NCBI GenBank assembly: GCA_934371915.1
Contig: CAKROE010000006.1
Coordinates: 4,064 to 68,063 of the forward strand
Direction of reading: 5' to 3'
From: an uncultured Blautia sp.
GTDB taxonomy: Bacteria; Bacillota; Clostridia; Lachnospirales; Lachnospiraceae
DNA length: 64,000 bases
The notes below the pieces were generated by a model. That model was not told the origin of the DNA. It was given only the letters and a program-made list of their open reading frames with translations, and did not search any database. Both the position numbers and the translations under genes were made by a program. Shown one piece after another: positions 1-8,856 of this stretch (position 1 is the stretch's first letter; each line of letters begins with the position of its first letter).

Positions 1-1
1 T

Positions 2-217
2 GGTGCACTCTACCCGGGTGCTGCTGTTCATAAAAAGCTGCCGCCTGTCGGACATATCCACATTACAGGAATTGTCAATGTCTCTGATATTTTGGAACAC
101 CTGACACTTCAAACGACGCGCCTGTCCACCGTGATCTCTATTGCCGATCAGATCACCAACGGCATTTTGTATATGCTCCCGCTGATCTCAAAACGCGGGT
201 TTATACAAATTCTTTAA
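2..217 (+). CDS. yyaC: Partial YyaC-like spore protease (DUF1256), C-terminal end
   Basis: The frame is open from the first bases of the window and gives 71 residues before TAA; the 5' part lies outside. The stretch PGAAVHKKLPPVGHIHITGI followed by VNV and a TRLS element resembles the C-terminal half of YyaC/DUF1256, a family related to the germination protease that acts on small acid-soluble spore proteins. This identification is from memory of the family. The gene runs into the transketolase gene on the other strand: the two 3' ends overlap by 17 bp (201-217). It suggests a spore-forming Firmicute. No terminator is visible between the convergent genes. Confidence 0.72.
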   Translation, partial: GALYPGAAVHKKLPPVGHIHITGIVNVSDILEHLTLQTTRLSTVISIADQITNGILYMLPLISKRGFIQIL

Positions 218-1139
218 CCTGTTTGTAGATGCCTTCTGCATCCAGACCATATTTTTCAAGAAGGGCTACTGCCGGACCGGATTCTCCGAATACATCATTG
301 ACACCAATACGTTTTACCGGTACAGGTGCTTTCTCGGAAAGGCATTCGCATACGGCTCCGCCGAGGCCGCCGATTACAGAATGTTCTTCGACAGTTACAA
401 CTTTGCCCGTTTCTTTGGCTGCTGCAATAATCAGATCTTCATCCAGTGGTTTGATTGTGTGGATGTTGATTACTTTTGCATCAATTCCGTCTGCAGCAAG
501 TTTTTCTGCTGCTTCAAGGGATGCTGCAACACAAAGACCATTAGCAACGATCGTTACATCTTTTCCCTCACGAAGAACGATTCCTTTGCCCATTTCGAAT
601 TTGTAATCTGGTCTGTCGTTGATCACCGGAACAGCCAGACGGCCAAATCTCATATATACAGGTCCTACATATTCATATGCAGCTTTGACCATAGCTTTTG
701 CTTCGATATCATCAGCCGGGCTCATAACCACCATGCCCGGGATTGCTCTCATAAGGGCAAAGTCCTCGCAGCACTGATGAGTCGCACCGTCTTCACCAAC
801 GGAAATACCGCCGTGAGTTGCGCCAACCTTTACATTCAGATGTGGATATGCAACGGAGTTGCGAAGCTGTTCGTAAGCACGTCCTGCTGCGAACATTGCA
901 AATGTGCTGACAAAAGGTACCTTACCGGTAGTCGCAAGACCTGCACCGATACCTACCATATTGCATTCTGCGATACCACAGTCGATGTGACGATCCGGAA
1001 ATTCTTTTTTGAACATTCCGGTCTGAGTAGCTGCAGCAAGGTCAGCATCCAGAACAACAAGATCATCGTGTTCTTTACCAAGTTCTACCAGAGCGCTTCC
1101 GTAGCTGGCTCTTGTGGCGATTTTCTTTACTTCTGACAT
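201..1139 (-). CDS. tkt: Transketolase, C-terminal subunit
   Basis: This 312-residue protein is the pyrimidine-binding plus C-terminal half of a transketolase encoded as two genes, as is common in clostridia and archaea. With the upstream N-terminal half it would form the thiamine diphosphate enzyme of the non-oxidative pentose phosphate pathway, moving two-carbon units between ketoses and aldoses. Visible marks are the TFAMFAAGRAYEQLRNSV segment (pyrimidine domain, near residue 80) and VEEHSVIGGLGGAV near residue 254, typical of this family. Its start overlaps the end of the N-terminal gene by 13 bp, so translation is probably coupled and subunits made in equal amounts. It is the last gene of the unit. 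Confidence 0.95.
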   Translation of the reverse strand: MSEVKKIATRASYGSALVELGKEHDDLVVLDADLAAATQTGMFKKEFPDRHIDCGIAECNMVGIGAGLATTGKVPFVSTFAMFAAGRAYEQLRNSVAYPHLNVKVGATHGGISVGEDGATHQCCEDFALMRAIPGMVVMSPADDIEAKAMVKAAYEYVGPVYMRFGRLAVPVINDRPDYKFEMGKGIVLREGKDVTIVANGLCVAASLEAAEKLAADGIDAKVINIHTIKPLDEDLIIAAAKETGKVVTVEEHSVIGGLGGAVCECLSEKAPVPVKRIGVNDVFGESGPAVALLEKYGLDAEGIYKQVKEFV

Positions 1140-1966
1140 AATGCTTCACCTACTTTCTCCAGATCTTCCATTGCCTGTGCATACTGCTCGTCATTCGGAG
1201 CTTTGCCATGCCATCCAACCTGATTTTCCATAAAGGAAACTCCTTTACCTTTTACGGTCTTCATGATAATGGCTGTCGGCATTCCTTTTACAGTTTTTGC
1301 TTCGTCGAATGCAGCTTTAAGCTGATCCATATCATTTCCGTCTGCGACATTGATCACATGGAAATTAAAAGCTTCAAATTTCCTGTCAATCGGATATGGT
1401 GAGCATACTTCATCTACCTGGCCGTCGATCTGAAGCCCATTGTTGTCTACGATCACAACAAGGTTGTCCAGTTTGCGGAACCCTGCAAACATAGAAGCCT
1501 CCCATACCTGTCCTTCCTGAATCTCACCATCACCAAGAAGAGTGTACACTCTGTAAGATTCGTTGCTGAGTTTTGCAGAAAGTGCCATACCTACTGCTGC
1601 AGAGATTCCCTGTCCAAGAGAACCGCTGGACATATCAACGCCCGGAATATGTTTCATATCCGGATGACCCTGCAGATAGGAGCCAAGATGACGAAGTGTC
1701 TTGAGGTCTTCCTTCGGGAAATATCCTCTCTCAGCAAGTGCAGAGTAAAGTCCCGGTGCAGTGTGTCCCTTGGAAAGAACAAAGCGGTCTCTGTCTGCTT
1801 TCTTCGGATCTTTCGGATCGATATTCATTTCTTCAAAATACAGATATGTGAATAAATCTGCTGCTGATAAGGAACCGCCCGGATGACCGGCTTTTGCAGC
1901 ATGAACCGCGGTAACGATGTCTTTGCGGACTTCGTTCGCAATTTTCTGAAGTTCTAATTTCTCCAT
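1127..1966 (-). CDS. tkt: Transketolase, N-terminal subunit
   Basis: This 279-residue protein carries the thiamine-diphosphate (PP) domain of a split transketolase. Visible are GHPGGSLSAAD near the N terminus, LGDGEIQEGQVWEA (the GDG cofactor motif) and VVIVDNNGLQIDG containing the NN end of that motif. I chose the ATG at 1966 rather than the in-frame TTG at 1975: AAGGAG lies 12 nt before the ATG but only 3 nt before the TTG, so neither spacing is ideal and the start is slightly uncertain. A promoter sits upstream (2006-2034), so the split transketolase can be transcribed separately from the transaldolase gene that precedes it. Confidence 0.95.
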   Translation of the reverse strand: MEKLELQKIANEVRKDIVTAVHAAKAGHPGGSLSAADLFTYLYFEEMNIDPKDPKKADRDRFVLSKGHTAPGLYSALAERGYFPKEDLKTLRHLGSYLQGHPDMKHIPGVDMSSGSLGQGISAAVGMALSAKLSNESYRVYTLLGDGEIQEGQVWEASMFAGFRKLDNLVVIVDNNGLQIDGQVDEVCSPYPIDRKFEAFNFHVINVADGNDMDQLKAAFDEAKTVKGMPTAIIMKTVKGKGVSFMENQVGWHGKAPNDEQYAQAMEDLEKVGEALCQK

Positions 1967-2005
1967 GATGTTCAATTTCTCCTTTTAATAATTTGCAACA
2001 AACTT

Positions 2006-2034
2006 ATGCTACAATTAATTTCCGCACTCGTCAA
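2006..2034 (-). promoter_or_regulatory. Promoter of the split transketolase genes
   Basis: On the minus strand TTGACG (2034-2029) and TAGCAT (2011-2006) are separated by 17 bp, about 40 bp before the transketolase start codon. This is a good sigma-A type promoter. Confidence 0.65.
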
Positions 2035-2068
2035 GTAATATGTACCTAAAAAGCTTTTTATTGCATTT

Positions 2069-2725
2069 TTATTTGTCACCGAATACTGCTTTATAGTCTT
2101 TCTGGAATTTTTCGATTCCGGCATCTGTCAGAGGATGTTTTGTCATCTGCTCGATTACTTTGTAAGGAACTGTTGCAATATCAGCACCGGCCAGAGCACA
2201 CTCTGTTACATGGATTGGGTGACGAACACTTGCACAGATAATCTCTGTGGTAATTCCTGCTACTTCGAACATTTCAACGATCTGACGAATAAGCGGAACA
2301 CCGTCTGTAGAAATATCATCCAGTCTTCCGAGGAACGGAGATACATAAGTAGCACCTGCTCTTGCAGCAAGTAATGCCTGGTTTGCGGTGAAGATCAGAG
2401 TAACGTTTGTTTTGATTCCTTCTTTTGAAAGAACTTTAACAGCCTTCAAGCCTTCTACTGTCATAGGAATCTTGACAACCATGTTCGGATGGATCTTAGC
2501 GATCTCACGTCCTTCTGCGATCATTCCCTCAGCGTCTGTAGTAGTAGCTTTTACTTCACCGCTGATCGGTCCGTCTACGATTTCTGTGATTTCTTTGATT
2601 ACTTCGTTGAAATCTCTGCCCTCTTTTGCGATCAGGGACGGATTGGTAGTAACGCCGCAGATAACTCCCATGTCATTTGCTTTACGGATATCGTCTACAT
2701 TCGCTGTGTCAATAAAAAATTTCAT
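2069..2725 (-). CDS. tal: Transaldolase, small TalC-type
   Basis: This 218-residue protein belongs to the short transaldolase/fructose-6-phosphate aldolase family, which transfers dihydroxyacetone units through a Schiff base on lysine. The lysine is K85 in VVKIPMT, the same number as in E. coli FSA. The residue that distinguishes the activities is F131 in [11 protein letters not shown]; known FSA enzymes have Tyr there and true transaldolases Phe, so I infer transaldolase rather than aldolase activity. It lies just upstream of the split transketolase, which completes the non-oxidative pentose phosphate branch. The ATG is preceded by AGGAGGTA. A promoter lies at 2769-2796. Confidence 0.95.
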   Translation of the reverse strand: MKFFIDTANVDDIRKANDMGVICGVTTNPSLIAKEGRDFNEVIKEITEIVDGPISGEVKATTTDAEGMIAEGREIAKIHPNMVVKIPMTVEGLKAVKVLSKEGIKTNVTLIFTANQALLAARAGATYVSPFLGRLDDISTDGVPLIRQIVEMFEVAGITTEIICASVRHPIHVTECALAGADIATVPYKVIEQMTKHPLTDAGIEKFQKDYKAVFGDK

Positions 2726-2768
2726 TGTGAAATACCTCCTGATTTTTGCGTTTTTATTTGATATTTTT

Positions 2769-2796
2769 ATTATAACAGACTAAAAATTCAGGTCAA
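2769..2796 (-). promoter_or_regulatory. Promoter of transaldolase gene
   Basis: Minus-strand TTGACC (2796-2791) and TATAAT (2774-2769) are spaced by 16 bp, about 45 bp before the transaldolase start. An AT-only inverted repeat lies just upstream at 2805-2837. Confidence 0.7.
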
Positions 2797-2804
2797 GGCA
2801 GGAC

Positions 2805-2837
2805 ATAATTATTAATTAATTTTTTATTAATAATTAT
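2805..2837. repeat. Perfect 12-bp AT-only inverted repeat upstream of tal
   Basis: ATAATTATTAAT (2805-2816) is followed after 9 bp by its exact reverse complement (2826-2837). It sits 9 bp upstream of the -35 box of the transaldolase promoter. It may be an operator, an UP-like element or part of a weak terminator; the sequence alone does not decide. Confidence 0.6.
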
Positions 2838-2884
2838 GTATTTATAAATTGTTTTGTAACGTTTTCTCCGCTTTTGCAAATATA

Positions 2885-2923
2885 AAAAAGCCTGAAAGTA
2901 TGGTTTTTCGCCTTCTCTTTCAG
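2885..2923 (-). terminator. Terminator after lacI-type gene
   Basis: On the minus strand CTGAAAG and CTTTCAG arms (2917-2923 and 2892-2898) enclose an 18-nt loop and are followed by GC and a T-run. It lies 45 bp past the stop codon of the LacI-family gene. Confidence 0.65.
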
Positions 2924-2965
2924 ACTTTCATTCGAAAATATTAATAATAATTTGAGTATACAAAT

Positions 2966-4063
2966 TTATTTTCTTTTTTTCGTGTTTGCATATGCCGTTG
3001 TTTTTCTGGTGATCAGCTTCGGTGTATACTCGATATTATAAAGACTGGTGGGCTGTAAGCCTGTGTAAAACTGATCATTTATCGCAATTTTGCGGATGAT
3101 AATATCACAGGCATCCCTGCCCTTCAGGGCAACAAAATGATCGATCGTTGTAAGTGACAGTCTTCGGATTCCGGAATAAAAAATATCATCGCAGCCGATG
3201 ACCGACACGTCCTTCGGTACACGGATACGTGATTCTTCCAATGCATCGATTGCCCCCAGCGCCATCATATCATTCTGACCTGCGATCGCGGTGAATTCTC
3301 TTCCTTCTCGAATCAGTTCCATTGTAAGCTGATAGCCCATCGAATATTCTGAATCCATTCTCGGAAGTCTCCGGTCAACCGACTCATCTGCTGCCTTTAT
3401 CAGAACATGACCGCTTAAGCCTTCTTTTTCATATTCTTTGACAAAACCGTCGATTCTCCGGGAACGCTGCCATTGCCGGCGTGTAAGCGGCGGTGTAATA
3501 AAAGCAACATCCCTGTGCCCGAGATCCAGAAGATGCCTTGCCATCAGACGACCCACCATTGTGTTATCCTGATTGATTGCATCTACGGTTGTCGTCTTTT
3601 CTTTATTGCTGATGATAACAAGCGGTATCCTGCGCGCGAGATCCTCGACTTTTTTTTGAAAATCCGGATGCGGATTGCATGCATAAATAATTCCCCGCGG
3701 ATCGATCGTACTGATCATCCGGAGATATTTCTCTTCCTGCCCGGCATCCCTCTGTGTGTTGCAGATAAAAACACCGTAGCCTTTTTCATTTGCTACGGAT
3801 TCGATACCCTGTAAAAGAAGAACGTAATACGGACTGGTCAGTGTCGGGCAGATCACAACGATCAGTTTTTCTTTTTTGGTACTGTTTTTATTTTTGCGGT
3901 GAGGCAGCTCATATCCGAGTTCCCGCGCGGCGCATTCCACTCTTTCTACAGTTTCCGCAGAAAAAGAAACATCATTTCTCCGGTTCAGTATCATAGATAC
4001 TGTCGCCTGAGAAACTCCTGCTTTCTGTGCAACCTGTGAAGAAGTTGCTTTTCTTTTTGCCAC
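2966..4063 (-). CDS. LacI-family transcriptional regulator
   Basis: This 365-residue protein has an N-terminal LacI helix-turn-helix (SSQVAQKAGVSQATVSMILN, residues about 7-26) followed by a periplasmic-binding-protein-like sugar-binding domain (LIVVICPTLTSPYYVLLLQG and onward). I chose the second of two in-frame GTG codons (4063), because AAGGAGG lies 8 nt before it and only 2 nt before the first (4069). The gene follows recR with a gap of 33 bp and may be read from the dnaX-ybaB-recR unit. Downstream lie transaldolase and transketolase, so control of pentose phosphate genes is possible, but the ligand and operator are not visible. The short basic tail KTTAYANTKKRK is unusual. Confidence 0.9.
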   Translation of the reverse strand: MAKRKATSSQVAQKAGVSQATVSMILNRRNDVSFSAETVERVECAARELGYELPHRKNKNSTKKEKLIVVICPTLTSPYYVLLLQGIESVANEKGYGVFICNTQRDAGQEEKYLRMISTIDPRGIIYACNPHPDFQKKVEDLARRIPLVIISNKEKTTTVDAINQDNTMVGRLMARHLLDLGHRDVAFITPPLTRRQWQRSRRIDGFVKEYEKEGLSGHVLIKAADESVDRRLPRMDSEYSMGYQLTMELIREGREFTAIAGQNDMMALGAIDALEESRIRVPKDVSVIGCDDIFYSGIRRLSLTTIDHFVALKGRDACDIIIRKIAINDQFYTGLQPTSLYNIEYTPKLITRKTTAYANTKKRK

Positions 4064-4096
4064 TCTCACGTCCTCCTTCTGTCATTGCAGTCTATA

Positions 4097-4696
4097 TCAG
4101 AGATCCACTCTGCCTTCCAGCGCACGCAGAAGTGTTACCTCATCAATATATTCCAGATCACCACCGACCGGTACACCACTTGCGATCCTGCTTACCCGGA
4201 TTCCGGTTGGCTTGATCAGCTTGCTGATATACATCGCGGTTGTCTCGCCCTCCAGGCTGGAGTTCGTCGCAATGATCACCTCTTTGATATCTTCACTCTG
4301 AAGACGCTGCATCAGCTCTTTGAGACGGATATCATCCGGTCCGATTCCAAGCATCGGAGAAATCGCACCGTGAAGCACATGATAGACGCCCTCGTATTTT
4401 CCCGTTTTTTCGTATGCCGCAAGATCCCTCGTATTTTCTACGACCATGATCGTACCTGCATCCCTTTTGGGGTTGCTGCAGATCGGGCAAAGCTCCTGAT
4501 CTGTCAGCGTACAGCATTTTTTGCAGTAACGGATCTTTTCTCTCGCACCGGTGATCGAAGAAGCAAGCTGCTCCACCTGGTCTTTCGGCATGTTCATGAT
4601 ATGAAACGCCAGACGCTGCGCCGACTTCGGTCCGATCCCCGGAAGATGCGAAAGCTGCTCGATCAGCTTATTGATGTGCGTACTGTAGTATTCCAT
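4097..4696 (-). CDS. recR: Recombination mediator RecR
   Basis: The 199-residue protein is full length for RecR, which with RecO/RecF loads RecA at gaps. It shows a helix-hairpin-helix ([15 protein letters not shown], residues 18-32), a four-cysteine zinc finger (C58, C61 or C62, C70, C73) and a TOPRIM domain ([15 protein letters not shown] and further). Its ATG overlaps the TGA of ybaB by one base (TGATG at 4698-4694), so translation is coupled. The order dnaX-ybaB-recR is widely conserved in Firmicutes. Confidence 0.97.
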   Translation of the reverse strand: MEYYSTHINKLIEQLSHLPGIGPKSAQRLAFHIMNMPKDQVEQLASSITGAREKIRYCKKCCTLTDQELCPICSNPKRDAGTIMVVENTRDLAAYEKTGKYEGVYHVLHGAISPMLGIGPDDIRLKELMQRLQSEDIKEVIIATNSSLEGETTAMYISKLIKPTGIRVSRIASGVPVGGDLEYIDEVTLLRALEGRVDL

Positions 4697-5052
4697 CAGA
4701 AAGGAAGGCCTCCGCCCAGACCGCCAAGTCCGCCTGTGAGTTTGGACATTACTGCTGTTGTTTCTTCTTCTACTTTGCGAAGTGCTTCATTGGTTGCTGC
4801 AACGATCAGGTCTTCGAGCATTTCGATATCGTCCGGATCAACAACTTCTTCGGAAAGTTTGACACCGGTCACTTCACGTTTACCGGATACGGTCACTTCT
4901 ACAGCACCGCCGCCTGCAGTTGCGGTGAATGATTTTTCTTCAAGTGCTTTCTGGTTTTCTTCCATCTGACGCTGCATTTTCTGCGCCTGTTTCATTAAAT
5001 TATTCATGTTTCCCGGCATTCCCATGCCCGGAAATCCTCCACGTTTTGCCAT
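4696..5052 (-). CDS. ybaB: YbaB/EbfC nucleoid-associated protein
   Basis: This 118-residue protein matches the YbaB/EbfC DNA-binding family: a Gly/Met-rich start ([20 protein letters not shown]), a helix that dimerises, a short beta core and a Gly-rich tail ([12 protein letters not shown]). YbaB proteins bind DNA as tweezer-shaped dimers and are almost always encoded between dnaX and recR, as here. The gene lies 23 bp downstream of dnaX and overlaps recR by one base. Confidence 0.95.
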   Translation of the reverse strand: MAKRGGFPGMGMPGNMNNLMKQAQKMQRQMEENQKALEEKSFTATAGGGAVEVTVSGKREVTGVKLSEEVVDPDDIEMLEDLIVAATNEALRKVEEETTAVMSKLTGGLGGLGGGLPF

Positions 5053-5075
5053 GGTGATATCCTCCTGATAAAAAA

Positions 5076-6665
5076 TTAATCTTCTTCTATTACAACATCC
5101 ATGTGAATATTGTCACGTATTGCCTGATCCACCGTAATCTGCGAAAGATTTGTCTGCTGATGGTCTTCGGCTACAAGCATATGAAGCTCGATGCTCTTGC
5201 CAAGCTTCTGCTCAATGATGGACTGCAGTTCTTTTTTGGCTTCGGAATCATCCGGATAAAGCCTGCCAAGCGGAGTCTGAAACTCCACATAGAGGATCGG
5301 CTCGCCGGTCTCTCCGTTGTATTTCGGCACGGACTGCAGAAGTGCCTGTTTGAAAGCGGCTGTCGTTTGTCCGACGATCATCTTCCAGCTTGCCACGATC
5401 TTTTGCAGATCTTCCGGTGCTGCCTTCTGCGGCGGCCGCTCTGCCGTTTTTTCCGGTTCGGCGCTGCCATCTCCCGCACCTGCACTCTGCACGATCACCC
5501 GCTGCACCGGATGTTCGTCAATCTTCTGTTCGAGCACACGGATACGATCCAGCACAGAATCCAGATTCGTCTCCATTGCCGGACGGCACAGCTTGATCAG
5601 TGCGATTTCAACAAGCACACGCTTCTGCGTCGCAAAACGGATCTGATTGGAAAGATCTGAAAAAATGCGGATATAACGCATCAGTGTATCGCTGTCCGTC
5701 ATCTCGCTTTCTTCTTTCAGTAATTTCAGATTTTCGGAGGAGACATCGATTGCCTCCTCCGGATTGTCGGAAGTCTTTACAAGGAGCAGATTTCGCATGT
5801 ACCATGTGAAATCGCCCACAAACTGGCTGAGTTCCCTGCCTCCGACAATCAGATCTTCAAGGATCCTGATTGCAGAAGTCACGTCACCTGCCAGAACCTT
5901 TCGCAGTAATTTACTGAACACTTCGGTATCCACGGCTCCAAGAACATCAAGAACCTTGTCGTAAGTCAGCGTCTGCCCCAGGTAAAAAGCAATACACTGA
6001 TCCAGAAGGCTGAGCGCATCTCGCATGGAACCGTCACCGGCCTTTGCCACATAACGGACTGCTTTTTCCTCTGCTTCCACGCCTTCCACCTTAAGAAGTT
6101 CGCTCAGGCGTGCCGCGATCGTATCAATCGAGATTCTGTGAAAATCATACCGCTGACAGCGGGACAGAATCGTGATCGGAATCTTGTGTGCCTCTGTCGT
6201 TGCCAGAATAAAAATAACGTAAGACGGCGGTTCTTCCAGAGTTTTCAGAAGAGCATTGAATGCCCCCGTAGAAAGCATATGCACCTCGTCGATGATATAC
6301 ACTTTGTATTTACCTTCTGTCGGACGGTAAGTTACTTCCTCGCGAATCTCACGGATATTATCCACACCGTTGTTGGAAGCGGCATCAATCTCGATCACAT
6401 TCATCGATGTGCCTGCCTGAATAGCTTTGCACATCTCGCATTCGTTACACGGACTTCCGTTAACCGGATGTTCACAGTTCACAGCCTTCGCCAGGATCTT
6501 TGCCACTGTGGTCTTACCGGTACCACGCGTACCACAGAAAAGATACGCGTGTCCGATACGGTTTGCATTAATCTGGTTCGTCAGCGTCGTTACAATATGG
6601 TCCTGCCCTTTGACATCTGCAAAATTATCGGGCCTGAATTTTCGGTACAGGGCAGTATAGCTCAT
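5076..6665 (-). CDS. dnaX: DNA polymerase III subunits gamma and tau
   Basis: The 529-residue protein is the clamp-loader ATPase of DNA polymerase III. It has Walker A GTRGTGKT (45-52), a zinc module with C64, C73, C76 and C79, Walker [11 protein letters not shown], and the SRC sensor LSRCQRYDF. The AAA+ part fills about 370 residues, followed by a linker with Ala, Pro and Glu and a C-terminal region. I see no obvious slippery run for making a short gamma form, but cannot exclude one. It lies 59 bp downstream of the phosphofructokinase gene with no terminator seen. Confidence 0.97.
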   Translation of the reverse strand: MSYTALYRKFRPDNFADVKGQDHIVTTLTNQINANRIGHAYLFCGTRGTGKTTVAKILAKAVNCEHPVNGSPCNECEMCKAIQAGTSMNVIEIDAASNNGVDNIREIREEVTYRPTEGKYKVYIIDEVHMLSTGAFNALLKTLEEPPSYVIFILATTEAHKIPITILSRCQRYDFHRISIDTIAARLSELLKVEGVEAEEKAVRYVAKAGDGSMRDALSLLDQCIAFYLGQTLTYDKVLDVLGAVDTEVFSKLLRKVLAGDVTSAIRILEDLIVGGRELSQFVGDFTWYMRNLLLVKTSDNPEEAIDVSSENLKLLKEESEMTDSDTLMRYIRIFSDLSNQIRFATQKRVLVEIALIKLCRPAMETNLDSVLDRIRVLEQKIDEHPVQRVIVQSAGAGDGSAEPEKTAERPPQKAAPEDLQKIVASWKMIVGQTTAAFKQALLQSVPKYNGETGEPILYVEFQTPLGRLYPDDSEAKKELQSIIEQKLGKSIELHMLVAEDHQQTNLSQITVDQAIRDNIHMDVVIEED

Positions 6666-6724
6666 GAATATACTCCTCTCCTGTCACTGCAGGAATTTAT
6701 TTTAAAATAGTCTGTTGATACTTC

Positions 6725-7807
6725 TCAGTCTCCGAAGCTGATTCCAATCTGTTTGGCTGCTTTGACAATCTGGTCTTTCGGTGAAACCATCTTGAGCTTG
6801 CCTGCACAGTCTGCAAGCGGAACTCTCTTGATCTTGCCGTTGATAACACCGATCATAATTCCGTATTCTCCGTCAAGGATTGCTTCTGCTGCCCCGGCAC
6901 CGATTCTGGTAGAAAGTACACGGTCATACGGGCATGGTTCTCCGCCTCGCTGAATATGTCCGGGAACAGTTACGCGAACCTCACTTCCGATAACCTGATT
7001 GATCTGATCTGCGATCTCATAGGAAACAGACGGATATTTCTTTGCTCTTGCTTCGAGTTTTTCTTTGTATTTTTTCTTCGGAAGCTCTGCGTCTTCTTTG
7101 GAAATCGCCCCTTCAGCAACGGCAAGGATCGTAAAGCGCTTGCCTGCCTTGTTACGTTTCTCGATCGCTTCGCAGACCTTTTTGATGTCGTAAGGAATCT
7201 CCGGAATCAGGATAATATCCGCACCACCTGCAATACCTGCATGAAGTGTCAGACTTCCAACCTTATGTCCCATGATCTCAACGATAAATACACGACCATG
7301 TGAAGTTGCTGTCGTATGAATACAGTCGATTGCATTTGTAGCGATATTCACCGCACTCTGGAAACCAAAAGTCATATCGGTTCCGAAAATATCATTGTCG
7401 ATGGTCTTCGGAAGATGAATGATATTCAGCCCCTCTTCACGGAGAAGGTTTGCAGTCTTCTGTGTGCCATTGCCACCAAGGATCACGAGACAGTCCAGAC
7501 ACAGTTTGTAATAAGTCTGCTTCATGGCTTCAACCTTATCAAGACCTTTTTCGTCCGGCACGCGCATCAGCTTAAACGGCTGACGGGATGTACCGAGAAT
7601 TGTGCCTCCACGGGTCAGGATACCGGAAAAATCCTTCGAACTCAGCATCCGGTATTTGCCATAGATCAGTCCTTTATATCCATCATCAAAACCATAAACT
7701 TCAAGGTCATCTACTGCGTTTGACAGCGCTTTTACCACACCTCTCATGGTAGCATTCAGTGCCTGGCAGTCACCGCCGCTTGTTAATAAACCAATTCTTT
7801 TGATCAT
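6725..7807 (-). CDS. pfkA: 6-phosphofructokinase with mixed phosphoryl-donor signature
   Basis: This 361-residue protein phosphorylates fructose 6-phosphate in glycolysis. It has TSGGDCQALNA at the N terminus, the catalytic TIDND (D137 as base) and MGHKVGSLTLHAGIAGGAD. I chose the ATG at 7807, which has AGGAGG 9 nt upstream; an extension to 7882 has no start support. The donor site is unusual. At the position equivalent to E. coli D103-G104 it reads GGNGT (N113, G114), the Gly being typical of ATP enzymes. At the position equivalent to G124 it has K134 (LPKTIDND), typical of pyrophosphate enzymes. ATP is more likely because of the Gly, but the donor is open. Confidence 0.93.
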   Translation of the reverse strand: MIKRIGLLTSGGDCQALNATMRGVVKALSNAVDDLEVYGFDDGYKGLIYGKYRMLSSKDFSGILTRGGTILGTSRQPFKLMRVPDEKGLDKVEAMKQTYYKLCLDCLVILGGNGTQKTANLLREEGLNIIHLPKTIDNDIFGTDMTFGFQSAVNIATNAIDCIHTTATSHGRVFIVEIMGHKVGSLTLHAGIAGGADIILIPEIPYDIKKVCEAIEKRNKAGKRFTILAVAEGAISKEDAELPKKKYKEKLEARAKKYPSVSYEIADQINQVIGSEVRVTVPGHIQRGGEPCPYDRVLSTRIGAGAAEAILDGEYGIMIGVINGKIKRVPLADCAGKLKMVSPKDQIVKAAKQIGISFGD

Positions 7808-7916
7808 AATACATTTCCTCCTTACCGTGCGCATCTGCACAAAGTGGTATGCCGTTACCGCCCACTTTAAGGCGGCACCCATATTTGTCTACCATTATAT
7901 AATACTTTACCCCCAC

Positions 7917-7945
7917 TTGACAAGTATTCAAAAATCGTCTATACT
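7917..7945 (+). promoter_or_regulatory. Strong promoter of the SRP RNA gene
   Basis: A consensus TTGACA (7917-7922) and TATACT (7940-7945) are spaced by exactly 17 bp, six bases before the predicted 5' end of the SRP RNA. Confidence 0.9.
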
Positions 7946-7950
7946 TAAAG

Positions 7951-8214
7951 TCCGCGCAGCCGGGGAGATAGCGGTGCCCTGTACCTGCAATCCGCTACAG
8001 CAGGGGTGATGCCAATCTGAGGTTTGTCTCCTGTGGAGCTGCCCTTTATAAGTGGCGTTGACGTTTGGGTCTCACGCAACAGGAATCTGTGAACCGTGTC
8101 AGGGCAGGAATGCAGCAGCACTAAGCAGAAGCTCTTGTGTGCCGTGAGGGTGCCTGGGCCGAGTTAACTGTAAAGGTAACGTCCATGGGAACATTTCGAG
8201 GTGCGGCGCGCGGA
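7951..8214 (+). ncRNA. ffs: Signal recognition particle RNA, long Bacillus type (scRNA)
   Basis: About 264 nt matching the B. subtilis scRNA layout. The 5' end has GGGGAGATAGCGGTGCCCTG and CCTGCAATCCGCT, which form the Alu-like domain. The middle has GTGGCGTTGACGTTTGGGTC. The S domain has GTGTCAGGGCAGGAATGCAG and the apical AGCAGCA, and the 3' part GCCTGGGCCGAGTTAACT matches the same RNA. The ends TCCGCGC and GCGCGCGG can pair. The RNA binds Ffh and targets membrane and secreted proteins. It has its own consensus promoter and a strong terminator. Ends are placed to within a few bases. Confidence 0.95.
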
Positions 8215-8229
8215 AAAAGAGATTATTTC

Positions 8230-8266
8230 ATACTCTGTGGATATCATTTCCACGGAGTATTTTTTT
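8230..8266 (+). terminator. Terminator of the SRP RNA gene
   Basis: A 12-bp stem with one G-T pair (ATACTCTGTGGA at 8230 and TCCACGGAGTAT ending at 8260) is followed by seven T. Confidence 0.9.
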
Positions 8267-8276
8267 ATCCACAAAA

Positions 8277-8314
8277 ATACCCTCCCTGCCGTTTCTTCCC
8301 GGTAAGGAGGGTAT
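8277..8314 (-). terminator. Terminator of yqeY
   Basis: ATACCCTCC (8277-8285) and GGAGGGTAT (8306-8314) form a perfect 9-bp stem. On the minus strand it is followed by a short T-run. It lies about 30 bp past the yqeY stop, tail to tail with the SRP RNA terminator. Confidence 0.85.
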
Positions 8315-8344
8315 GATTCATATTGGCGGCTCAGTGGCCTGCCT

Positions 8345-8782
8345 TTATTTGCAGATTTCAGCAACGACCTGATTGATCAGTTTGCCGTCTGCCTTGCCTT
8401 TCAGATCTCCCATAACGGCTTTCATGATCTGTCCTTTGTTCTTTGTTGCAAGAACTTCGGCAAATTTTTCTTCGAGATAAGTACGGATCTCATCTGCGCT
8501 CATCTGCTGCGGTGCGTATTTTGCAATCACATCATATCTTGCCTGATATTCTGCTCGAAGATCATCACGGCTTTCCGGACAGGTATCCAGCTGTTCTTTT
8601 ACGGTCTTCATTTCTTTCAAAATCACACGGTCAACAAGTGCTTCCGGTACATCGTCGCGACATCCCTCGTCGATGGCAGCTTTTTTGACTGCGGATACAA
8701 GAGAAGAAACTGCATCCTTTGTTGTTTTATCTTTTGCTTTCATGGCTGCAACCATATCTTTTCTTAATGCTTCCAGTGTCAT
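8345..8782 (-). CDS. yqeY: GatB/YqeY domain protein
   Basis: This 145-residue protein is full length for the stand-alone YqeY family, related to the C-terminal tRNA-binding domain of the GatB amidotransferase subunit. Typical features are an N-terminal helix (MTLEALRKDMVAAMKAKDK), the EYQARYDVIAKYAPQQMS segment and the Gly-rich MKAVMGDLKGKADGKLINQV end. Its exact role is not settled; tRNA-dependent processes are inferred from the domain. It lies 74 bp downstream of tRNA deaminase tadA in the same direction and ends in a clear terminator. Confidence 0.93.
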   Translation of the reverse strand: MTLEALRKDMVAAMKAKDKTTKDAVSSLVSAVKKAAIDEGCRDDVPEALVDRVILKEMKTVKEQLDTCPESRDDLRAEYQARYDVIAKYAPQQMSADEIRTYLEEKFAEVLATKNKGQIMKAVMGDLKGKADGKLINQVVAEICK

Positions 8783-8856
8783 TTCAAAATTCCTCCTCGT
8801 TCATTAAACTGTTATCATCATATCACTTTTCCGGCAAAAAACAAGTGTTCAGACGT

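Noticed and set aside
2854-2867. Catabolite-responsive element (cre-like TTGTAACGTTTTCT)
   Set aside because: Several positions of the consensus do not match and it lies well upstream of the transaldolase promoter.
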